From contig NZ_JAUCGQ010000001.1 of the NCBI RefSeq assembly GCF_030362835.1, forward strand, positions 496,001 to 560,000: a stretch of 64,000 bases of DNA, in the 5' to 3' direction. Of the stretch, positions 55,934 to 64,000 are shown in pieces. Position 1 is the first letter of the stretch. Each line of letters begins with the position of its first letter. This DNA comes from Cellulomonas alba. Lineage in GTDB: Bacteria > Actinomycetota > Actinomycetes > Actinomycetales > Cellulomonadaceae. Made by a program: the position numbers and the translations under genes. A model generated the notes under the pieces. That model was not told the DNA's origin. It saw only the letters and a list, made by a program, of their open reading frames with translations, and did no database searches.

Positions 55934-56082
55934 GTCGCCTCCTGGGCCAGGACGCGGGGCCGCGCCCTGGCCCGAGCGAACCGAAGCGCCGGGTGGCGTG
56001 TCAAGGAACCGCGCCCGGCCGGCGCGTTCGGGGCAGGGCGCTCACCAGCGCCGACACGCCCGCCGGCGTCGACCCGCGCGGC

Positions 56083-56607
56083 TCACCCGACCGCGCGCTC
56101 GCGGTAGTCGCGGTCGAGCTCCGTCCAGCGGGCGTGCCACGCGGGAGCCGGCTCCTGCGCCGACCATCCGCCGGCGTGGACCGGGCCGTCGGTCTCGAGG
56201 GACCGCGCGAGGTCCTCGAGGTGCACCTGCCAGCCCGCACCGTAGAAGTGCAGCCCCTCGACCGGGAGGCCGCGCTCCTCGACGACGAGCCGCGTGCGCG
56301 CGCCCTCGGGCGTCAGCCACGCCTCGACTTGCGCCTCGTCGTCCGTCCCGGGCGCCGTCGTGAGCAGCAGGTGGTGGGGCGCGTCGCAGGCCTCGATGGT
56401 CGCCGGACCGCTCCACGTGCTGGTGAACAGCAGCTGGACCGTGCCGCCCTGCCGGAAGTCCCCCGACACCTCGGCGATCCACCGTGCCAGCCGCTCGGGC
56501 GTCGTGCAGGCGTGCCAGAGGTCCTCGACGTCCGTCTCGAAGACGTCCTCCATGCGTACGGCGCCGCGGGTCTCGTCCAGCGCGCGCATCGTCCCGGTGA
56601 TGGTCAT
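56083..56607 (-). CDS. SRPBCC/AHSA1-like domain protein
   Basis: 174 residues of the START/SRPBCC fold: VRMEDVFETDVEDLWHACTT-type start (about residues 17-36), RLARWIAEVSGDFRQGG, and a C-terminal helix (YGAGWQVHLEDLARSLE). It probably binds a hydrophobic ligand. ATG 56607 overlaps the ArsR stop (ATGA), the typical ArsR-SRPBCC operon. Confidence 0.9.
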   Translation of the reverse strand: MTITGTMRALDETRGAVRMEDVFETDVEDLWHACTTPERLARWIAEVSGDFRQGGTVQLLFTSTWSGPATIEACDAPHHLLLTTAPGTDDEAQVEAWLTPEGARTRLVVEERGLPVEGLHFYGAGWQVHLEDLARSLETDGPVHAGGWSAQEPAPAWHARWTELDRDYRERAVG

Positions 56608-56921
56608 CTCGGCGTCCTCTTCCCTCGTGCGATCTCGGTGTGCAGCGCGTCGAGGCGGTTGCGCCACAGCGCTCGGTAGCCCTCGAGCCAGTCGTCGATC
56701 TCGACGAGAGCCTCGGGACGCAGGGTGTAGATGCGGCGCTGCGCGTCGGCGTGCACGTCGACGAGGCCGGCCTCGCGCAGCACCCGCAGGTGCCGTGAGA
56801 CGCCCGGCCGGGCGATCGGCAGCGCATCGGCGAGCTCGCCCGCCGTCGCCGGGCCGGCGCGGAGGATCTCGAGCACCGTCCGCCGGCTCGGGTCGGCGAT
56901 CGCCTGCAGCACCGCGTCCAT
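56604..56921 (-). CDS. ArsR-family transcriptional regulator
   Basis: 105-residue winged-HTH regulator (AIADPSRRTVLEILRAGPAT ... ARPGVSRHLRVLREAGLVDV). There are no Cys metal ligands, so it is the non-metal type that accompanies SRPBCC proteins. ATG 56921 has TACGGT 6 nt upstream (plus 56922-56933), so it is leaderless, and a palindrome lies just beyond, consistent with autorepression. Confidence 0.92.
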   Translation of the reverse strand: MDAVLQAIADPSRRTVLEILRAGPATAGELADALPIARPGVSRHLRVLREAGLVDVHADAQRRIYTLRPEALVEIDDWLEGYRALWRNRLDALHTEIARGKRTPR

Positions 56922-56930
56922 GGGTCGACC

Positions 56931-56952
56931 GTAACTCTTTGGTTACGTAACC
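56931..56952. promoter_or_regulatory. ArsR-type operator in the ArsR-SRPBCC promoter
   Basis: GGTTACGTAACC (56941-56952) is a perfect 12-bp palindrome; GTAAC (56931-56935) also pairs with GTTAC (56942-56946). It lies 8-19 nt upstream of the minus-strand -10 (plus 56928-56933), between -10 and -35. Confidence 0.75.
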
Positions 56953-56983
56953 ACAAGGGTACGCACAGCCCCGGTGTACGACG

Positions 56984-58201
56984 TCAGGCGGCCAGCGTCC
57001 GCACGACCGCGTCCGCGAGCAGGCGCCCGCGCCGTGTCAGCACCAGGCGCCGGTCGCGCACCGCCCGCGCGCCGTCGACGAGCCCGTCCGCGACCAGCGA
57101 CGCGACCGAGCCCGCGGGCAGCCCGTCGGTCGGCATGCCCTCCGCCAGCCGCACCCCGAGCATCAGGCGCTCGAGCCCGGCCGCCTCGTCGTCGAGCAGC
57201 TCGCGGCCCGCAGCGGGGCTCAGCCCGCGGGCGAGCCGGTCCGCGTAGGCGCGCGGGTGCTTGACGTTCCACCACCGCACGCCGCCGACGTGGCTGTGCG
57301 CGCCGGGGCCGACGCCCCACCAGTCGTCACCGCGCCAGTACGCGAGGTTGTGGCGGCACTCGTCCGCCGGGGTGCGGGCCCAGTTGCTCACCTCGTACCA
57401 GTGCAGCCCCGCGGCGGCGAGCAGGTCGTCGGCGAGCTCGTACTTCGTCGCCTGGTCGTCCGGGTCGGGCATCGGGAGCTCGCCGCGCCGCACCTGCACA
57501 CCCATCCGCGTACCCGCCTCGACCACGAGCGCGTAGGCCGAGACGTGGTCGACGCCCGTCGCGAGCGCCGCCTCGACGGACGTTCGCCAGTCGTCGACCG
57601 ACTCTCCCGGCGTGCCGTAGATCAGGTCGAGCGAGACCGCGAGCCCCGCGTCCCGCGCCCACCGGACGACGTCCGGGATGCGCCGCGGGTCGTGCGTCCG
57701 GTCGAGCGTCGCGAGCACGTGCCCGACCGCGGACTGCATGCCGAACGACACCCGGGTGAACCCGGCGGCCGCGAGCGCGGCGAGCGACTCGGGCGTCACC
57801 GAGTCGGGGTTCGCCTCGGTGGTGACCTCGGCGTCCGCCGTGAGGCCCCAGGAGGAGCGCACGCCGTCGAGCATCCTCGCGAGGTCCCCCACGGGCAGCA
57901 CGGTCGGCGTGCCGCCCCCGACGAAGACCGTCGACACCTCGCGCGCCGGCAGCCCGGCGTCGGCCAGCACCCGGGCGCCCAGCGCGAGCTCGCGCAGTGC
58001 CGTGTCGGCGTACGACGCCTGGCTCGCGCCACCACCGAGCTCCGTGGCCGTGTACGTGTTGAAGTCGCAGTACCCGCAGCGCACGGTGCAGAACGGGACG
58101 TGCAGGTACACGCCGAGGCGGCGCGCGTCGGCACCCGCGCGGACGGACGCGGGCAGCGCGCCGTCGTCGGGCGCGGGCAGGCCGTCGGGCAGCGAGGGCA
58201 C
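56984..58201 (-). CDS. hemW: Radical SAM heme chaperone HemW
   Basis: 405-residue radical SAM protein related to HemN. The cluster-binding CxxxCxxC is FCTVRCGYCDFNTYT (about residues 37-51), VFVGGGTPTVL is a SAM-binding stretch, and the C-terminal wHTH-like domain carries HNLAYWRGDDWWGVGPGAHS. It lies 39 nt after lepA and shares its direction, the common lepA-hemW pair. HemW delivers heme rather than acting as a coproporphyrinogen dehydrogenase (family knowledge). Confidence 0.94.
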   Translation of the reverse strand: MPSLPDGLPAPDDGALPASVRAGADARRLGVYLHVPFCTVRCGYCDFNTYTATELGGGASQASYADTALRELALGARVLADAGLPAREVSTVFVGGGTPTVLPVGDLARMLDGVRSSWGLTADAEVTTEANPDSVTPESLAALAAAGFTRVSFGMQSAVGHVLATLDRTHDPRRIPDVVRWARDAGLAVSLDLIYGTPGESVDDWRTSVEAALATGVDHVSAYALVVEAGTRMGVQVRRGELPMPDPDDQATKYELADDLLAAAGLHWYEVSNWARTPADECRHNLAYWRGDDWWGVGPGAHSHVGGVRWWNVKHPRAYADRLARGLSPAAGRELLDDEAAGLERLMLGVRLAEGMPTDGLPAGSVASLVADGLVDGARAVRDRRLVLTRRGRLLADAVVRTLAA

Positions 58202-58240
58202 GTCAGGCTCCCGACGCCGCGGCCCGAGCGCCGGACGTCG

Positions 58241-60127
<1,887 letters not shown>

Positions 60128-60230
60128 GCGGCAGGGCTCCCGGCTGGTGGGCGGCGCGATGGCGCCGGATCGACGGTCGTTGGCTGCCGCCAGTCTCTCG
60201 GACGTCGGCGGGCAGCCCCACCATGGTCCC

Positions 60231-60935
60231 ATGGCCGAGCCGCTGCCCTACCTGGACCTGCTGTCGCGGTTGCAGGGCGCGTTCCTGGCGGGCATCGACG
60301 ACGTGCCGGCCGCGACGCGCGTGCCGTGGTGCGGGCGGTGGCGCGTGCGTGACCTCGTCGTGCACCTGGCGCGCATCCACCACTGGGCGGCCGCGGAGGC
60401 CCGGCGCCGGCCCGAGACGCCGCTCGGCCGCGGCCCGTTCGACCTCCCGGAGCTGTACTCGCGCTGCGCCGCCGAGCTGCGCGAGACCCTCGGCGAGCTC
60501 GACCCGGAGGCGACCGCCAGCACGCTGCTCGGTCCCGGTCCCGTCGCGTTCTGGCACCGCCGCCAGGTCCACGAGACGCTCGTCCACCTGTGGGACCTGC
60601 GGACCGCCGCCGGGCGCACCCTCGACGTCGAGCCGGTGGTGTGGGTCGACACCGTCGACGAGGTCGTCACCGTGATGCAGCCGCGTCAGGAGCGGCTCGG
60701 GCGCATGGCGCCTCTCGACGCACCGATCGCGCTCGCCGCGACGGACGTCGCGCACGAGTGGCTGCTCGGCGGTCCGGCAGGCGATCGGGCCACCGCGGCG
60801 ACGCGCGTGTCGGGACCGGCCGAGCGGCTCGCGCTCCTGCTCTGGGGGCGCACGACGGCCGACGACCCCGCGCTCGTCGTCACCGGGGACGAGGCGGCGC
60901 TCGCGTCGGCGCTCGAGCGCCGCCTGACGCCCTGA
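60231..60935 (+). CDS. Maleylpyruvate-isomerase-type mycothiol-dependent enzyme
   Basis: 234 residues of the DinB/MDMPI fold. Metal-binding positions are visible in [10 protein letters not shown] and [18 protein letters not shown]; the C-terminal domain (about 140-234) is the MDMPI C-terminal type. Such enzymes use mycothiol for detoxification or isomerisation, which fits an actinobacterium. ATG 60231 has CACCAT 6 nt upstream (60219-60224). Divergent from lepA. Reaction unknown. Confidence 0.88.
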   Translation: MAEPLPYLDLLSRLQGAFLAGIDDVPAATRVPWCGRWRVRDLVVHLARIHHWAAAEARRRPETPLGRGPFDLPELYSRCAAELRETLGELDPEATASTLLGPGPVAFWHRRQVHETLVHLWDLRTAAGRTLDVEPVVWVDTVDEVVTVMQPRQERLGRMAPLDAPIALAATDVAHEWLLGGPAGDRATAATRVSGPAERLALLLWGRTTADDPALVVTGDEAALASALERRLTP

Positions 60936-60999
60936 CGGGCGGCTCCACGGCCGCGCGCGCTGCGTCACGCGGTCGGCGCCACCCGCGCGGCGCCCTTCG

Positions 61000-61836
61000 T
61001 CACGCGACGCGCGTCATCCGCACCTCGACCGTGAGGTCCGACGTGCCCGTGCCCGCGTAGATCCCGCGCAGCGGCGGCACGTCGTCGTAGGAACGGGCGC
61101 GCGCCAGCATCACGTGGTGCTCGCCCACCGGCACGCGGTTCGTCGGGTCGTAGCCCGTCCACGCGCCGACCCACCACTCGACCCACGCATGCGACTCGCC
61201 GACCACGGTCTCGCCCACGTCGGCATCCGGCTGCGGGTGCAGGTAGCCCGAGACGTACCGCGCGGGGATGCCGAGCGCGTGCAGCGCGCCGACCGCGAGG
61301 TGCGCGAGGTCCTGGCACACGCCGGCGCGCGCCTCCCACGCCTCGGCGGCCGGCGTGTGCGCGGTCGTCACGCCCGGGATGTACGCGACCGCGTCCCGCA
61401 GGGCGTCGCACGCCGCGACCGCCGCCTCGTGCGGCGGGAGATCGCCCGCGGCCTGGCGCGCGAGGTCCGCGACCGCCTCGGGGACCGCCGTCGTCGGCAG
61501 GTCCGTGAGGAACTCCGCCTGTTCGTCCCGCACGCGCGGGGACCGCAGCACGTCCCACCCGACGGGGTCGTCGGCCAGGTGCCGGTCCCCCACCTCGACC
61601 AGGTGCTCCGCGGTGATGACGAGCGCCTCGTGCGGCGCGAGGACCTCGAAGGCCGTCACGGCCGTGCCCCAGTAGTCGACGAAGCCGGTGGTCCAGGTGT
61701 GCGGGGTCAGGTCGATCCGCGTGGACAGCACCCGCTGGGCCGCGTCCGACACGGGCGTCATCCGCGCCTCGTTGTACGACGCGACGACCGGCGCGTCATA
61801 CCGGAACGCGGACGTGTGGACGACCTTCAGCCTCAC
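61000..61836 (-). CDS. Transglutaminase-family protein (active-site residues intact)
   Basis: 278 residues. An N-terminal beta domain (VVHTSAFRYDAPVVASYNEA...) precedes a transglutaminase-like core with the catalytic Cys in GVCQDLAHLAVGALHALGIP, His in ESHAWVEWWV and Asp in WTGYDPTNRV. GTG 61836 overlaps the alpha-E gene stop (GTGA). Third gene of the ATP-grasp/alpha-E/transglutaminase operon, predicted to modify or ligate a peptide or small compound. Contrast with the inactive homologue at 28409-30838. Confidence 0.9.
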   Translation of the reverse strand: MRLKVVHTSAFRYDAPVVASYNEARMTPVSDAAQRVLSTRIDLTPHTWTTGFVDYWGTAVTAFEVLAPHEALVITAEHLVEVGDRHLADDPVGWDVLRSPRVRDEQAEFLTDLPTTAVPEAVADLARQAAGDLPPHEAAVAACDALRDAVAYIPGVTTAHTPAAEAWEARAGVCQDLAHLAVGALHALGIPARYVSGYLHPQPDADVGETVVGESHAWVEWWVGAWTGYDPTNRVPVGEHHVMLARARSYDDVPPLRGIYAGTGTSDLTVEVRMTRVA

Positions 61837-62762
61837 AGCAGCTCCCCCACCCAGGTCGTGGTCGGCGCGGTCGGGAAGTACCGGCCGCGGATCGCGTCGG
61901 ACGCCGCGGAGCACGCGCGCTGCACCTGCTCCATCTCGTGGGGCAGCCCTGCGAGGACGTCCGCGAGCGGCCGGTACTCGAGGTTCATCCGGACGAGGCC
62001 GATGTGACGGCGCGCCTCGTCGGCTGCGCTCCGGTCGTCGGCGGGCTCGAGGTCGGCGAGGCACTGCTCCGCCTGGTCGAGCGCCGAGACGATCGACCGC
62101 GGGAAGAACCGGTCGAGCAGCAGGAACCCCGCGGCGCGCTCGTCCGAGGCCGACCCGCGGTACGTGCGCAGGAACGCCTCGTGGGCGCCGCAGGAACGCA
62201 GCAGCGTCGTCCAGCTGGGACCCGCCGACCCCGCGAGCGCCCGCGTGGTCAGCAGCCGCGCCGTCATGTCGGCCCGCTCGATCGACCTGCCGAGCACCAT
62301 GAAGTGGCGGGTCTCGTCCCGCGACGTGGCCGACTCCATGATCCCGGCGACGGTCGCGCCGCGTTCGCGCACCCAGGCGAAGAAGTCGTGGGGCCGCGCC
62401 GGTCGCAGGTGCGACGGCAGCTGGTTCCACGTCGTGTTGAGGCACTCCCAGAGCTCGGTCGAGACGATCTCGCGCGCCCGCCGGGCGTTCTCGCGCGCCG
62501 CGACGAGCGCACCGGCGATCGCAGACGGGGCCACTCGGTCGTACGCGAGCGCGTCGAGCACGTGGTCGCGTCCCACCACCACGTCGCGCGGCGGTGCGGG
62601 CCGGTCCATGACCGCCAGCAGCGAGCGGCACGCGAGGTCCTCCTCGGCCCACGGGTCCTCGAGCAGGATCTGCAGGTGGACGTCGAGCAGGCGCGCGGTG
62701 TCGTCCGCCCGCTCGACGTACCTGCCGATCCAGAACAGCGACTCGGCGATGCGGCTCAGCAC
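61833..62762 (-). CDS. Alpha-E domain protein
   Basis: 309 residues, all-alpha. Begins VLSRIAESLFWIGRYVERADDTARLL, the hallmark of alpha-E proteins, repeated near residue 165 (VLGRSIERADMTARLLTTRA). Consistently found between circularly permuted ATP-grasp and transglutaminase genes, as here. GTG 62762 overlaps the ATP-grasp stop by 7 nt. Molecular role unknown; probably a partner of the ATP-grasp enzyme. Confidence 0.92.
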   Translation of the reverse strand: MLSRIAESLFWIGRYVERADDTARLLDVHLQILLEDPWAEEDLACRSLLAVMDRPAPPRDVVVGRDHVLDALAYDRVAPSAIAGALVAARENARRAREIVSTELWECLNTTWNQLPSHLRPARPHDFFAWVRERGATVAGIMESATSRDETRHFMVLGRSIERADMTARLLTTRALAGSAGPSWTTLLRSCGAHEAFLRTYRGSASDERAAGFLLLDRFFPRSIVSALDQAEQCLADLEPADDRSAADEARRHIGLVRMNLEYRPLADVLAGLPHEMEQVQRACSAASDAIRGRYFPTAPTTTWVGELL

Positions 62763-64000
62763 GGCGCGCCTCCCCTCGTGCGTGCACGCTCCTGCTGCTG
62801 CTGCTGGAGCACCTGCGCGCTCAGGTCGTCGTCGGGGTTCGCGTCGATGGGGACGGCCGCGGCCATCGGGGCGCCGCGGCGCGCGGCCTGCGGGTCCGCC
62901 CGGGGCGGCGCGGCACCACCGAGCACCCAGGTGTCCTTCGACCCGCCGCCCTGCGACGAGTTCACGACGAGCTGCCCCTCGGGGAGCGCGACGCGCGTCA
63001 GGCCGCCCGGCAGCACAGAGACCGTCTCCCCGTCGTTCACCGCGAACGGGCGCAGATCTGTGTGCCGCGGCCGCAGCCCCGCGTCGACGAGCGTCGGGAT
63101 CGTCGACAGCTGGATGACGGGCTGCGCGATCCACCCCCGGGGGTCGGCCCGCAGGCGAGCCCGCAGCACGTCGAGCTCGGCGCGCGACGCGCGCGGCCCG
63201 ACCACCAGCCCCTTGCCGCCCGACCCGTCGACGGGCTTGACCACGAGCTCGTCGAGCCGGTCGAGCACCTCCTCGAGCGCGCCGGGCTCCTCGAGCCGCC
63301 AGGTGTGGACGTTCGGCAGGATCGGCTCCTCGTGCAGGTAGTAGCGCACGAGGTCGGGCACGTACGTGTACAGCAGCTTGTCGTCCGCGACGCCGTTGCC
63401 CACCGCGTTCGCGATCGTCACGGTCCCCTGGCGCGCGCACGTCATGAGTCCCGGGCACCCCAGCACCGAGTCCGACCGGAACACGACGGGGTCGAGGAAC
63501 TCGTCGTCGACGCGGCGGTAGACGACGTCGACGCGGCGGCGTCCGCGCGTCGTGCGCATCCACACGTGCCCCTGCGCGCAGAACAGGTCGCGGCCCTCGA
63601 CGAGCTCGACACCCATCATCCGGGCGAGCAGCGCGTGCTCGAAGTACGCGCTGTTGTAGACGCCGGGCGTCAGCACGACGACCGTCGGGTCGACGACGCC
63701 CGAGGGCGCCGACGCCTGCAGCGCCGCGAGCAACCGCCGCGGGTAGTCCGCCACCGGACGGATGCGCAGTGCCGCGAACAGCTCGGGGAACGTCTGCGCC
63801 ATCGCGCGTCGGTTCGACAGCACGTACGAGACACCGCTCGGCACGCGCGCGTTGTCCTCGAGCACGCGCCACGTGCCCGCCTGGTCGCGGACCAGGTCGA
63901 TGCCCGCGACGTGGACCCGCACGCCGTTCGGCGTCCGGACACCGTGCGACTGCCGTTGGAAGTGGGTCGACGAGACGACGACCGACCGCGGCACGACGCC
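62756..64000 (-). CDS. Circularly permuted type 2 ATP-grasp protein (partial, N-terminus beyond window)
   Basis: C-terminal 414 codons. Visible family motifs include VPRSVVVSSTHFQRQSHGVR, VRVHVAGIDLVRDQAGTWRV, LEDNARVPSGVSYVLSNRR, GVYNSAYFEHALLARMMGVE, IANAVGNGVADDKLLYTYVP, VVKPVDGSGGKGLVVGPRAS and VVNSSQGGGSKDTWVL. The C-terminal tail is Gln-rich (QVLQQQQQERART). Family members are predicted amide-bond-forming ligases acting with alpha-E and transglutaminase proteins. A possible internal ATG at 63994 is not the true start, since the frame stays open to the window edge. Confidence 0.93.
   Translation of the reverse strand, partial: GVVPRSVVVSSTHFQRQSHGVRTPNGVRVHVAGIDLVRDQAGTWRVLEDNARVPSGVSYVLSNRRAMAQTFPELFAALRIRPVADYPRRLLAALQASAPSGVVDPTVVVLTPGVYNSAYFEHALLARMMGVELVEGRDLFCAQGHVWMRTTRGRRRVDVVYRRVDDEFLDPVVFRSDSVLGCPGLMTCARQGTVTIANAVGNGVADDKLLYTYVPDLVRYYLHEEPILPNVHTWRLEEPGALEEVLDRLDELVVKPVDGSGGKGLVVGPRASRAELDVLRARLRADPRGWIAQPVIQLSTIPTLVDAGLRPRHTDLRPFAVNDGETVSVLPGGLTRVALPEGQLVVNSSQGGGSKDTWVLGGAAPPRADPQAARRGAPMAAAVPIDANPDDDLSAQVLQQQQQERARTRGGAPC

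Noticed and set aside
60936..60999. GC-rich interval between convergent genes as a terminator.
   Set aside because: The repeats CGTCACGCG occur as direct rather than inverted copies; no convincing stem.

Overview
The window is about 64 kb of very GC-rich DNA packed with genes, with third-codon GC near saturation, many GTG starts and many ATGA, GTGA or TGATG start/stop overlaps. A mycothiol-dependent-type enzyme, DUF3097, an actinobacterial-size leuA (581 aa), single-chain GlyRS, Zur- and CIRCE-type sites and a hrcA-dnaJ-rsmE-phoH-ybeY-era gene order point to an actinobacterium, most likely Cellulomonas or a close relative in the Micrococcales. I see no rRNA, tRNA, CRISPR array, insertion sequence or prophage; the window looks like stable chromosomal backbone.

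Layout. 1-9.1 kb is a maltodextrin island: malE-malF-malG (minus), a LacI-family repressor, a GH13 alpha-glucosidase, a lipoprotein alpha-amylase and a PfkB kinase, with GCAAC/GTTGC operator-like palindromes in both divergent control regions. 9.1-14.1 kb holds dusB, then an ABC-2 exporter with a DesK/DesR-like two-component system. 14.2-16.4 kb is a sigma factor overlapping a membrane protein with an internally duplicated ectodomain. 16.5-20.8 kb holds glycyl-tRNA synthetase and a divergent zinc importer (znuA-C-B) with a Zur box. 20.8-25.4 kb holds a VOC protein, uppS, a NUDIX hydrolase, recO and leuA preceded by a 15-residue leader peptide with three consecutive Leu codons.

25.4-42.8 kb is one long minus-strand run: PP2C phosphatase, FHA protein, Ser/Thr kinase, a 2054-aa Ig-like/Fn3 surface protein, MoxR ATPase, DUF58, a transglutaminase-like membrane protein, an RDD-FHA protein and a beta-propeller protein. 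It matches the composition of the bifidobacterial PFNA cluster (kinase, Fn3, AAA-ATPase, DUF58, transglutaminase, PrpC, FHA). I read it as an outside-to-inside phosphosignalling system. Its transglutaminase lacks the catalytic Cys and His, and its kinase carries a Fn3-like ectodomain instead of PASTA domains.

43-64 kb is mostly housekeeping: era, CNNM/CorC, ybeY, phoH, rsmE, dnaJ, hrcA (with a perfectly spaced CIRCE), hemW and lepA, interspersed with lineage-specific genes (a hydrolase fused to membrane segments, a terpene-cyclase-fold protein, a DUF2786 protein, DUF3097, a proline-rich membrane protein, and an ArsR-SRPBCC pair). It ends in a three-gene operon of circularly permuted ATP-grasp, alpha-E and transglutaminase proteins; the ATP-grasp gene runs off the window.

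A recurring signal is a -10-like hexamer ending exactly 6 or 7 nt before a start codon (most clearly TAnnnT-N7-GTG). It occurs before at least 13 starts and suggests widespread leaderless transcription. I used it to choose several start codons, and it also exposed the leuA leader peptide.
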